Part shown: positions 21,575 through 30,377 of the stretch, in pieces
Position numbering within the stretch: position 1 is the first letter of the stretch
Layout of the letters: each line of letters starts with the position of its first letter
From: Flectonema sp. DT1601
Lineage: Eukaryota; Euglenozoa; Diplonemea; Diplonemida; Diplonemidae
Direction of reading: 5' to 3'
NCBI GenBank assembly: GCA_964019425.1
Contig: OZ025809.1
Coordinates: forward strand, 434,001-498,000
Length of the DNA stretch: 64,000 bases
The notes under the pieces: model-generated
Seen by the model: only the letters and a program-made list of their open reading frames with translations
Databases searched by the model: none
Told to the model about the DNA's origin: nothing
Program-made: the position numbers and the translations under genes

Positions 21575-21982
21575 CTAAGCTTTAGTGGCTTCCCACTTCT
21601 TCCAATTGACGACTCCTCCTCTAATATTTGCTACGTGTGTTCTACCCTGTGATGCCATTAAATTTCCTATAGTCTGTGACCTAATCCCTTTTAGACATAA
21701 TACAAAGGCTGGATTTTCTTCAGTGCCAAGATCGTCGGGGATAGGTTCCTGGTTGTCTAAAATGCTTAACATAGAAATATGCTCGTAGCTGTGTGACTCG
21801 ACTGCAACCATCGATAGTTCATGAAGCTCCCTAACATCTAAGATGGTTCCTTTTTTTGATCCTTCTAAGTATTCAGCCACTTCACAGGGGTCTAGTTGAG
21901 GTAAACCATCCTTTCCCCAGTCAATTATGTCTCCTGCAGGTTGGCAATACGAACGTAAACGAGTTGTCATGGCTCTCAGCAT
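21575..21982 (-). CDS. Single-domain rhodanese-like sulfurtransferase
   Basis: 135 aa from ATG 21982 (or 131 from ATG 21970). One rhodanese domain: the CH2A-like TILDVREL motif and the active-site loop C-L-K-G-I-R-S, which matches the six-residue CxxGxR pattern of sulfurtransferases with the catalytic Cys present. The N-terminus, MLRAMTTRLRSYCQ, is basic and Arg/Ser-rich with no acids, consistent with a mitochondrial targeting peptide. Likely function is transfer of sulfane sulfur to thiol or cyanide acceptors. The 26 residues of frame upstream of 21982 cover a polypyrimidine tract and an AATAG acceptor (AG at 22002-22003), so they are leader. Stop is TAG. Confidence 0.88.
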   Translation of the reverse strand: MLRAMTTRLRSYCQPAGDIIDWGKDGLPQLDPCEVAEYLEGSKKGTILDVRELHELSMVAVESHSYEHISMLSILDNQEPIPDDLGTEENPAFVLCLKGIRSQTIGNLMASQGRTHVANIRGGVVNWKKWEATKA

Positions 21983-22230
21983 TTTCGTTTTTCTTTTAGT
22001 ACTATTTTGAAAAAGAAAAAAAAGAAAGGGGAGCGTTTCATCATATTTTTTTTTTTCCAAAACTCATCCCCTAAGTATAACAAACATAGTGAGCAGTCAA
22101 TTTCGAAAGCAATGGCACCAAATACAATCCCATTGTTTGACTCAGCAAAATAAAGGAAAACAAACAACAAATAAGATTAACGTCACCATAGCGCTATGCG
22201 CTCTCTCGTCAGAGCTGTGTTGTTGTACTT

Positions 22231-22413
22231 TCAGTCTTGTGATTGAACATCAGACTGATTTTTTAGCATTTTGCTTTGTAAATTTTTTATACGACGTTGA
22301 TTAACCACGACACTTTGGTCTGCAGGACTCATCTTTGTTATTGATTGATCGTTGTAGTGAACATTGAAAATACAGTTACGGAGATATTTCGCTGTGTTGA
22401 ATTTTTTTGGCAT
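22231..22413 (-). CDS. Possible 60-aa basic protein
   Basis: ATG 22413 opens 60 codons: MPKKFNTAKYLR, then polar, Asn/Gln/Lys-rich sequence with no membrane segment, ending DVQSQD and TGA. Composition resembles real protein more than the homopolymer artefacts nearby. The start is only 40 nt after the stop of the zinc-ribbon gene, on the same strand, leaving little room for a leader although CATTAG and CTTAG occur in between. It may be a small gene or a downstream exon. Family not recognised. Confidence 0.33.
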   Translation of the reverse strand: MPKKFNTAKYLRNCIFNVHYNDQSITKMSPADQSVVVNQRRIKNLQSKMLKNQSDVQSQD

Positions 22414-22452
22414 TTGTTTTGTTTACATACAAGAGAACTAAGCTAATGAAGA

Positions 22453-23181
22453 CTAGAACACACCATCATATTCATAAGGAACCTCGTCAATTTCCATTCT
22501 AACTTCATGAACTGCCTTCGCCAAACTAAGGTTACCCATGTCGCAAGCTATGGCAAGAAAGGCAGTATACGCAAGGAATTCTCCTTCTTCTTCATACTTG
22601 CGCATTTCGTGTTTGGATAGCAGATCAAGTACAGCATTTTGTTGCTTACTAATTTTTTTTATATTTTCAATTTCATAATGTGACAGTAACTTTATAAGTT
22701 TTGCTTCAATGGCTTGCAACTGAGCAACGCTTTTCAGGTCAACAATATCATAAATGAAGTGTTTCAGTGAGGTATTTATTTCAATAAGAATTTCGTCACG
22801 CGGAGATGACGCACGAGTATAATTTGTGACTACTTTCTCCATCTGAGCTGGTCTTTTTAATCTCGTAGCAGGAGAAGCAAATATACTTTTCCACCCATGC
22901 TTCGGCACTGGAAAATACACCAATGATTCCCCACATGAACTGCAATTTCTTGTAGTTGCAGTGTGTTTTGCGTGACAACAGGGGCATTCTTCTAAACTAG
23001 TTTTTCTCGGCATGATACCACCACTCTTAGATCCAACAACACTGACCTGTACCGATGCATCAGGGTTCAACTTTTCGACTTTGCACCTTACGGATACTAA
23101 ATCTCCGCAGTAAATAGTAGACTTTGCAATGTCACTCGACTTCCAAATGTAAGGAGGTATAGCTCTTACTAACTTAGACAT
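22453..23181 (-). CDS. Zinc-ribbon protein of unknown function, 242 aa
   Basis: Residues 66-83 form a C-x2-C-x10-C-x2-C zinc ribbon (CPCC ... CSSC). The N-terminal 50 residues (YCGDLVSVRCKVEKL) look like a small beta domain. Residues about 130-240 are helical and charged, with heptad-like parts (LQAIEAKLIKLLSHYE), ending in an acidic tail. No catalytic motif is seen. Zinc ribbon plus helices suits a transcription, ribosome-biogenesis or ubiquitin-pathway adaptor, but I cannot place it. A polypyrimidine tract and TTCCAG (AG at 23200-23201) lie 18 nt upstream of the ATG. Stop is TAG. Confidence 0.78.
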   Translation of the reverse strand: MSKLVRAIPPYIWKSSDIAKSTIYCGDLVSVRCKVEKLNPDASVQVSVVGSKSGGIMPRKTSLEECPCCHAKHTATTRNCSSCGESLVYFPVPKHGWKSIFASPATRLKRPAQMEKVVTNYTRASSPRDEILIEINTSLKHFIYDIVDLKSVAQLQAIEAKLIKLLSHYEIENIKKISKQQNAVLDLLSKHEMRKYEEEGEFLAYTAFLAIACDMGNLSLAKAVHEVRMEIDEVPYEYDGVF

Positions 23182-23660
23182 TTAATTTTTAAAATCCTCC
23201 TGGAAGAAAAGAAATAACAAATATTGATAACTAGAATTGAGGACCATTACTACCAAATATTTTTATTTGATGGATACTCATTGTGCCGATTGTCCCAGAA
23301 TCGTCATATAACCACCTAAATGCTACGAATGGTGTGTAAACTACAACTTCTTTGCATTGTGTTATTTTTTTTAATATTCTTAGTGTTTTTTTTGTTAACA
23401 TTTTTTTTTTTTTTCAGTTTTTTTTACTGCTAAGGGTTTGGTTCCCTTTGTGCCTTTATTTTTTTCTCCTGTTTCTATCCACCACCACTCCCCCTCTTTT
23501 TTTTTTTTTCTTTGCTTACCAAAAGTTTAAAACTAAACTGCAACATAACAGGATTTAACTACCGAAAATGGTCACTGAAAACTCACAAAAAAAATAAAAT
23601 AAAATAAAAAAATTAAAAAAATTGACACATTTTATTACAATTCATTTTTTTCTCCTGCAG
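23182..23660. other. Intergenic
   Basis: T runs at 23401-23414 and 23498-23509 and A/T repeats at 23585-23620. If the plus-strand exon at 23661 is real, its upstream exon would lie here. A short ATG frame at 23271 (MDTHCADCPRIVI) is the only candidate I see. Confidence 0.4.
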
Positions 23661-23810
23661 GATTCCTCTTATTATTTGTTACAAAAACAAAGGGGGGAGA
23701 AAAACGAGGCCAAACGCTTTAAAATTAGAAGGAAAACTGAGCTGCCTGTTACCAGCGCTGCTTCGTCCGCACGCACCGCATCTCGGCCAACGTTAAGTAT
23801 TTTTGGATAA
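23661..23810 (+). CDS. Candidate plus-strand 3'-terminal exon
   Basis: A strong 3' splice site (TTTTTTTCTCCTGCAG, AG at 23659-23660) is followed by 49 open codons and TAA. The peptide is basic (GEKNEAKRFKIRRKTE) then Ala/Ser/Thr-rich, ending PTLSIFG; G+C is higher than the flanks. No upstream exon can be fixed. If real, this is the only plus-strand host gene piece in the left 26 kb and lies convergent between the mutase and the zinc-ribbon gene. Confidence 0.33.
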   Translation, partial: DSSYYLLQKQRGEKNEAKRFKIRRKTELPVTSAASSARTASRPTLSIFG

Positions 23811-24027
23811 TAAGTGTACAACAACATCAAAAGTTAGGAAAAGCAAGTATGCAAGGTGACTATAAAAATTGTAACTCCCACTAGCAGCAAGCAGTTCACC
23901 CTGCATGTTAATTTAACACTAAGAACACAACCTAACGGCAAGAAAAATCAGAAACGACCGAAATCTTTTGATAATCTCTAAACAACTTCATTCGGGCCTC
24001 AGAGATTCTACTCAAAAATTAAGTTTC

Positions 24028-25917
24028 TTAAATGAGAGACTGTTCATAAAATGATGGAGCATCAAAACCAAGTAGATTCATGTAGGTAGCTGTTATGTTA
24101 GCAAGGCCAGGTGCGGAAGAAAAGTCTGTGTCAGGGCGGAATTTAAGGGAATCAGGAATGCTGCCACCAATACAAACTGGTACCGGTGCGAGTGTGTGAG
24201 ACTTACAAGGGATTAACTCCTTGGTGTCGGGATCACGCTGCGGAGCGAGTGTCTTTTTCTCGCGCTGGACCATGTCATCTGCATTTCCGTGGTCACTTGT
24301 AATCAACCAACGCCCGCCAGCTTCTTCAATAGCTGTCAAGACCTGGGCTAGGCATTCATCAACTACTTCACAAGCAGTAACAGTTGCTGGACAGTTTCCT
24401 GTGTGACCAACCATATCAGGGTTTGCATAGTTCAATCGAATCAGTTCGTACTTTCCAGATTTTATCGCTTCAATTGCTACAGCCGTTACTTCCTTTGCCT
24501 TCATCAATGGCTTCTCGTCAAAGACACAATTGTCACTCGGCTCTTCAAAGTATGTTTCAAGTTCGCTGTTGATATATCCTGAACGGTTTCCGTTCCAAAA
24601 GAACGTTACGTGACCAAATTTTTGGGTTTCAGAACAAACAAATGTTGAAACATCATTCTTACACAGGTATTCTCCCGATACGCGGGAAATTGAAGGTGCA
24701 TCAACGAGATACTTTGTTGGCAACTTAAGATCTCCATCGTACTGCATCATTCCAACAAAGTTGACCTTAGGAACTCGTTTTCTATCAAATGCGGTAAACT
24801 GTTCATTGTTGTATTCGAATGCTTTGGAAAGTTGGATCATACGATCAGATCTAAAGTTTAGAATGGCTACGGCATCTCCATCTTCGATGGTACCAACAGG
24901 CTTGTCATCGTCACCCTTAATGACAAATGGGTGTAAGAACTGATCCGATGAATGCTTACCCTCCATACTTCTCAGTGCGGTCAGAGCCTCAGAAAATGAC
25001 TTGTAGTAATAAGGCGCTTCACCCAAGACATGAGCAGCCCAACCACGTTCTACAATGTTCCAGTCTGCTTCATAGCGATCCATTGTAACAAACATTCGGC
25101 CCCCTCCTGATGCGACCTGTATGTCAGCACCCTCTTTATTTAATTTTGAAATTTCGTTTGTTAGTTCCTCGCAATACTCAACTGAGGTACCATCAGTAAC
25201 ATCTCTACCGTCAGTTAAAAGATGTAATCTAATCTTCTTGACACTTCTTTTAACTGATCCCTTCAATATTGATATCAACTGATCAAATCTCGCATGAACA
25301 CCACCCTTTGTGAGGAGAGTTATTAGATGGACAGTATTCGATTCAAACGAGGGAGAAATACTCTTCCAACCTTCAGATTCGTAAAGAGCATCCGTTGCAA
25401 TTGCTTTATCAACCAGCTTTGCACCCTGATCAACTACCTGACCAGATCCAAGAGCGTTATGGCCAACTTCACTGTTTCCCATGTCATCCTTTGATGGAAG
25501 ACCCACAGCAGTTCCGTGCGCAATGACAGTTCGGGCACGCCCCTCAACCGACATCAGTTTGTCGTAAGTTGGTGTCTTTGCTGAGTGGACAGCGTTGTAC
25601 TCGTCCTTGACAGTGCTCTCACCCCAGCCGTCTAAAATACAGACTAAAACCGGTTTTTTTGTGCGACCAAGCGTTGAATGTGGCTCCAGTTTCCACTTTC
25701 TCTTTTCCTTTTCCTCCGTCATGAATTTAATACAGAAATCCATTGGATCTTCTGGTTTATCAAATATCAAACCACACATCATATCATCCATTATTTCTGG
25801 AATTTGATATTTCTTCAGGTAAGCCAAATCCATCGGACTTGGCTGCACCCCACTCGTTCCTGTGCTCATTCTTGTGATTCGGTATAGATGACTGAGGGGT
25901 GAAAAGCGACACAGCAT
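24028..25917 (-). CDS. Cofactor-independent phosphoglycerate mutase with N-terminal DPY-30/RII-like motif
   Basis: Interconverts 3- and 2-phosphoglycerate in glycolysis using two metal ions and a phosphoserine. From ATG 25917 the product is 629 aa (613 from ATG 25869, MSTGTSG). The mutase domain is complete: VLVCILDGWGES, the Ser loop DMGNSEVGHNALG, DGRDVTDGTS, NYANPDMVGHTGN, TSDHGNADDM and CKSHTLAPVPV. It is of the plant/trypanosomatid type. Residues about 16-50 (of the 613) carry AYLKKYQIPEIMDDMM and DKPEDPMDF, closely like the N-terminal motif of adenylate kinase 5 and DPY-30/RII docking helices. Normal iPGM is about 550 aa and lacks this. The frame above 25917 covers a polypyrimidine tract and TCACAG (AG at 25921-25922), so it is leader. 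Confidence 0.93.
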   Translation of the reverse strand: MLCRFSPLSHLYRITRMSTGTSGVQPSPMDLAYLKKYQIPEIMDDMMCGLIFDKPEDPMDFCIKFMTEEKEKRKWKLEPHSTLGRTKKPVLVCILDGWGESTVKDEYNAVHSAKTPTYDKLMSVEGRARTVIAHGTAVGLPSKDDMGNSEVGHNALGSGQVVDQGAKLVDKAIATDALYESEGWKSISPSFESNTVHLITLLTKGGVHARFDQLISILKGSVKRSVKKIRLHLLTDGRDVTDGTSVEYCEELTNEISKLNKEGADIQVASGGGRMFVTMDRYEADWNIVERGWAAHVLGEAPYYYKSFSEALTALRSMEGKHSSDQFLHPFVIKGDDDKPVGTIEDGDAVAILNFRSDRMIQLSKAFEYNNEQFTAFDRKRVPKVNFVGMMQYDGDLKLPTKYLVDAPSISRVSGEYLCKNDVSTFVCSETQKFGHVTFFWNGNRSGYINSELETYFEEPSDNCVFDEKPLMKAKEVTAVAIEAIKSGKYELIRLNYANPDMVGHTGNCPATVTACEVVDECLAQVLTAIEEAGGRWLITSDHGNADDMVQREKKTLAPQRDPDTKELIPCKSHTLAPVPVCIGGSIPDSLKFRPDTDFSSAPGLANITATYMNLLGFDAPSFYEQSLI

Positions 25918-26798
25918 TGACTGTGAATTCCAGAAAGTTCTCAACAAAAAAAAAAAAGAAGGATAATTACTGCAGCCATTACCATCATGAATCTTTGATG
26001 TCATGCATTATAAAAATAAAAGTAAAGTAGACATCATCCCCATTATTATGAGAAGTAGATTAGTTATAAACCTCAGCTCAGATTTACCTATTTTAAAAAG
26101 TTGGGTATTTTTCCTTTAAATGGGACTTTAAAAAAAACCCAGGAGGGTTAGCGCCCCGCAATCCACAACTTCGTTAACAAGTTGTAGATCTACCGCTACT
26201 ATTTAATCTATAAAGAGAACACGCTAACTAGCGGTGTCATAAAGATACTGGAGACCGTTTCCCAACCAACCCCGACCTCAAAAGCTCTCATGGTTGCGAA
26301 GTCACTCTATCAAGCAGGGCTAAGTGGTAATAGTGATGTAATAAGAGTACGTCCTCCTTGTAATAACTACAAGTCTGATAAAGACAATGATCACTACTCA
26401 TAACATAAGAGTACAAAAGATAACGAAGTTCAGCTTCGAGAAAAAACATTCCAGACTTCCATCGACTCCCTTCGCATCTCGCATCTCCAAGGCATAAACA
26501 GGTCACGAAGGGGAAATAAAAATAAAGGCAAGAACAAACCTGTTTGTTTTTAGTGGTAAAGTCATTTTTATTGACATGTGGACTGGCAAATTTGGGCCAC
26601 GGCCTTGTCAATTTCGTTCGACCCTCTGTTATTTTTGTCATTATAGACGCGAAGAACTTGATGAGTTTAATGGCTGAGTCCCTATGATCCCGTGTGGGCT
26701 ACCACGTTGATGTTGTTGATGTCCCATCCGCCTGAGGGAATCATGAACTGCGGTTTGGTAATGTTCATGACCTTTTTTGAGTAGATGCTTCAGTTGGT
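25918..26798. other. Spacer between gene region and repeat region
   Basis: Mixed-base sequence with small inverted repeats (for example CAACTT/AAGTTG near 26167-26185 and CGCTA..TAGCG near 26222-26235). A minus frame at 26288-26641 is long but has no recognisable content. I support no gene here. Confidence 0.4.
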
Positions 26799-26870
26799 AG
26801 TCCCCTCACCACTCTATGACATGATGGATCACAGCTGAGCCTTGGGAATTCTCAGATTGGGGTTTAGACT
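26799..26870 (-). mobile_element. LINE 3'-UTR relative
   Basis: The reverse complement reads GTCTAAACCCCAATC ... TTCCCAAGGCT ... GAGTGGTGAGGGG, clearly related to the 3' UTR of the full LINE at about 47470-47560 (same blocks, same order). It marks the 3' end of a second, diverged LINE copy lying on the minus strand. Confidence 0.62.
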
Positions 26871-26892
26871 AAAAAAGTTATCGCCATGGCTT

Positions 26893-27199
26893 TCATGTAG
26901 TACTTACTGGTGTAGGGCCTGTGTTCTGTGGCGATTGTGGCTTGAAACGCTTCAATGGAGTTAGTGTTGTCGCATCACTCAGAAGCTTCCCCTTCCGCAA
27001 CTTCTGAGGGCGTGAGACTGTCTTTTCTATCTTTTTCATCGATGGTCTGGTGTCATTGGGAGTCATCTGTCGATGTAAAGGAGTCTGAAATTGTCTATGG
27101 GACTCCGAGGAAGGCGTTTCTGCTTGACGCTGCGGTGTCGTTACTCACCTTGGAGGCTGCAATGCACTCCCCATGTTGCCCATGTAAATTACACTGCAT
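26893..27199 (-). CDS. Basic C-terminal coding piece of a LINE relative (or small spliced gene)
   Basis: ATG 27199 gives 17 codons (MQCNLHGQHGEC...) up to a consensus GTGAGT donor at 27148. An acceptor (ATCGACAG, AG at 27067-27068) would make an 82-nt intron, close to the host intron size, and lead in frame into a Lys/Thr/Pro-rich stretch (MTPNDTRPSMKKIEK) that stays open to TGA at 26893, with a GTAAGT donor at 26907. The segment directly precedes the LINE-like 3' UTR, so it most likely encodes the C-terminus of the LINE relative; a host origin cannot be excluded. Confidence 0.35.
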
Positions 27200-27337
27200 A
27201 TTCCCTCCTGTGAGAGTGTAAAGTTTGCCACTAGGGCAAGGGAGGATTATAGATGTGGGGGCTGTAGATGTTAACAGTTGCCGATCGGTTTTTTATGGAT
27301 ATGCAAGGCTTCTGGCTTCGGCCCTCCATTCCACAAT

Positions 27338-27436
27338 TTTTAGAAAACGAATTAGAACAACAGAAAGAATTAATAACGCAACTAAGCGCGTTGTCCACCT
27401 CCCTTAAGGAGGATAATCAGTTTTTAGAACAACAGG
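27338..27436 (+). mobile_element. LINE coiled-coil fragment
   Basis: Plus-strand sequence encodes LENELEQQKELITQL followed by SLKEDNQFLEQQ, matching the LINE protein at about 46087-46190 (LENELEQMKER ... SLEKDKQLL); the DNA shares TTTTAGAAAACGAATTAGA. It shows that the coiled-coil tail belongs to a LINE family with more than one copy. Orientation is opposite to the neighbouring 3'-UTR relative, so this stretch is rearranged. Confidence 0.55.
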
Positions 27437-28293
27437 CCGCCGAGAATGTTGTTTCCTTTCCCTTGTGCCGGGTTTCTCATTACTGCCTTCTCCTTCACTT
27501 TTAATTGGCTGACAGCTTTGCCATATGCTGTCACCTTGTGTTGCACTTCAGGTGCGTCGTTCCTGATCATCAGCTCCTCGAGCAGCTCCCACCTTGCTGT
27601 CCTTCCTTCCTTGCAGAATGCGAACTGCATATGCAGATTATGCAAGGCTGCATTACCTGCACGCACAAACTGTGGCCGCTTCTCCCAATCTGCAACCACT
27701 TCTACCATTGCGATCCAGTCAGATAGCTGCTGGAAGAAGGCAAGCAACCGCTTCCCTCCGGGTTGGTTTGCCACTGTTGAGACATACCTTGTCTCAATCC
27801 GTTCTGCCAGTCACTCCCCTCTCCCAGCCGCAATCAGTGTTGAACATTGCAACACTTGGATGGCGTCGATCGGATCTCCCAGGTCCAGTTGGCTCTGTGG
27901 TTGTTGATAAAATGGGAGTGGCTGCCGAGGCGCGTGTTGTGGTCGCTGTTTCAATTGTTCTACCTGTTGAGATAGTGTTGACATGTCCATTTGATGCTCC
28001 AGTTGCATCTCCTGGCCTTGCTGATGCAATTGTTGTTGGATGGCCTCCCCTTGTTGTTGCATCTGTTGCTGCATAGCAAGTATTACACTCTCCAGTGATT
28101 GCGTCTTTGAAGACGCTGCCGATGCCTGTCTTCTGACAGACTGCTCCTTGGACTGCAGGTCCTTGACTGCTGCTGCTGCTTCGCCAAACAGCCCCTCTGT
28201 GTCGGTGTCGATTCTCTCTTGTCTCTGGCTTGCCTCACGGAATTCTCGGACTCCGTTTTTTAAAACTTTGTGTGTGGAGCTGGCATTTCTCAA
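27424..28293 (-). pseudogene. Gln-rich transposon-type coding remnant
   Basis: Two minus-strand open stretches (27811-28293 and 27424-27774). The first is helical and Gln-rich (MQQQMQQQGEAIQQQ, HQQGQEMQLEHQ); the second is helical with many Trp/Phe/Leu (LLAFFQQLSDWIAMVEV). Together they look like a nucleoprotein-type ORF of a retroelement rather than a host gene. The copy is broken. No RT, integrase or envelope motif is seen in it, so I leave the family open; a LINE ORF1 is favoured by the LINE-like pieces next to it. Confidence 0.42.
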
Positions 28294-28575
28294 ACTTTGT
28301 GGAGCTTGCCGTTTTTAAAACTTCGTGTCTGGAACTTGCCTTTTTTCGAAACTTTGTGTCTGGAGCTTGTCGTTTTTTAAAACTTTATGTGGAGCTTGCC
28401 GTTTTTTAAAACTTTGTGTGGAGCTTGCCGTTTTTAAAACTTTGTGCGTGGAGCTGGCATTTCTCAAACTTTGTGTCTGGAACTTGCCGTTTTTTAAAAC
28501 TTTGTGTGTGGAGCTTGCCTGTATTAAAACTTTGTGTGGAGCTTGCCGTTTTTAAAACTTTGTGTGTGGAGTAAG
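28250..28575 (+). repeat. Minisatellite, unit about 30-36 bp
   Basis: About nine to ten units of the form AAACTTTGTGTGTGGAGCTTGCCGTTTTT, with variants lacking GTGT or with CTGGCATTTCTC in place of CTTGCCGTTTTT. It abuts the Gln-rich remnant. Unit length drifts, as expected for a young, slipping array. Confidence 0.85.
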
Positions 28576-29379
28576 AAATTTGGGAGAGGAATAGGGGCAG
28601 TGAACTTTTGATTCAGGCCCTTCCCATCGAACAGGACGAAGACTTCTAAAACCTGAGATGAACCAATTGAGTTGAAACAAACAAATAACAGAGACGCAAC
28701 ACATACCGGAACATCATCGCAAGCAATGCTTCGGACCTCCGTCGACCTTCGTTCTTCCGGCGGCAAAGGGAAACAAGAAAGAACGGGCAATGAGACAAAC
28801 CTGCTAGTTGGTGTTGTGTTGTTGTTAAAAACAAAAACATAAACGCCAGGAAGTTCGACACCGAAGACATCGACATCGATCGCTGCTCTGCAGATGTCCG
28901 GCGGGTGTTTGTCTACACTGTGTTTATTGTTTGTTTTTTTCCCAAGGTTCAACCTTGGGAAGAGAAGTAAAAAATTCCGTCAATGTTGGCCTTCCTGTTC
29001 GAAGGTGCGCACCAATGACGATAAATAGAGCGGGGGAGAAAACCTTTGATCCAACTGGATCCCTTCACGAGCTGACATTGCCATGTGAAGTTAAATATTC
29101 TGGCGATGCCAGCTCAGGCGACTTAGCCTGCTTTTTTCTTTAAATAAAAAAAAATAAAAAGATACCAACAGGTGGGGTGATGGGTTGCGCCACTGCAATC
29201 CAGTCACAAAAAGAAACAAAGGTAATCTCAAGGGTTCTCAACCCTTGGCTCTTCCTGCGCAAGCATCGCATGGAGGGTGACGCTAAGCACCCGGGGGGTA
29301 CGAAACAAACTTTCCCCCTGCTGTCCTGAGTTTCCGCCACACTTAAATTTCCTTTTTTTTAAAAAAAAAAAAAAATTAT

Positions 29380-29410
<31 letters not shown>
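28576..29410. other. Repeat-region spacer with possible coding debris
   Basis: A minus frame at 28524-28952 and a plus frame at 28931-29143 look more protein-like than random but match nothing I know. A 19-bp inverted repeat CCCAAGGTT-C-AACCTTGGG sits near 28941. Long A runs fill 29345-29410. Confidence 0.35.
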
Positions 29411-30245
29411 GAGCATCTCACTGCTATCCCCCATACCCCCACAAAAATATTATACCTTTTCATTTTCTCTTTCCTTTTCTCCCGAATTGAGAAAAGAGAT
29501 TTTGTGGTTTACTAAATCAGCTCAGCCGTGGACAAGTACCAAAACTAAAAATTAATCGAAGGATCTAATTTTACACTGCTGGCCCAGCGGGATCCAGAGA
29601 AAAAATAATCGAGCAAAAATATATTAAAGAGTACTAAGCATGTGCCGGTGAGGCAGATTGTTACTACCTGTCTTTTTGGACCTAGTTTGATACTTAATGA
29701 AAACACTTGTACAACACTTTCTTTATATGAAGTCACAACTTATGATGAATTATGAGCTATCTGAGCCAGATATCATCATCATCATCATAGCTAGTGCTGA
29801 TGGAAGACTTCTCATACTCGGAAGAAGTGCTGTCTGACTCCTCAGTAGTGCTATCTGACCCCTCGGAGGTACTACTTGGCGGGTGAGATTTGATTATTTT
29901 ATACCCAACAGATCCCTGTATTGTATGGTTCTGATGCCTCGGGCTTCCACCATTCGGTGATATCCTGAGTGAGGCTCTGGTTTCCTGATTTACACGAGGG
30001 TGTAGTTGGTGATGGTGACACGTGACTCAGAAGTAATATTCTCAGCACGTCGAACCAATGTTTTGACAACTACTTCAGGGAAGCTTCCAACAAGTGGGCC
30101 ATTATCACCACCACAGATGCAACATTTTCCTTACATAATTGCTACTAGGGTTGATTTGTTAGTAAAAAGGTGCATATCTCTTGAGTGCGGGAGAAGGGGA
30201 AAAAAATAGTAAAAAAAAAAATTAGGGGTGTTTTTTACTCAACTG
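29411..30245. mobile_element. Relative of the TA-target DNA transposon, with extra internal sequence
   Basis: 29490-29730 and 30112-30240 match 36587-36823 and 36829-36957 of the 779-bp element at 36433. Between them this copy has about 390 bp that the small element lacks. That extra part is open on the minus strand in long stretches: CCICGGDNGPLVGSFPEVV..., then a tail rich in Ser/Glu ending YDDDDDIWLR and a stop at about 29754. The terminal inverted repeats are not present here. The simplest reading is a larger, decayed relative from which the small element was derived by internal deletion. Confidence 0.5.
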
Positions 30246-30377
30246 AGGTGTGGAATGCAAAGGAGGAGAGGATTCGCAATATCCTTGATAGTAAGCCGAA
30301 GGAGAGCATGCCTGAAGTACTTCCCAAGATACCAGCTGCGCCAATTCCACAGGAAGCTAAGGAGGGGGGATTGGAGA

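Noticed and set aside
1-26000. Kinetoplastid origin suggested by one-way genes and Py-AG sites
   Set aside because: Cis introns, hAT and long-TIR transposons and an OCRL-type ASH-RhoGAP protein argue against a typical kinetoplastid; other trans-splicing lineages remain possible.
28524-28952. 142-codon minus frame next to the minisatellite
   Set aside because: Its end lies in the minisatellite and nothing in it is recognisable; kept only as possible debris.
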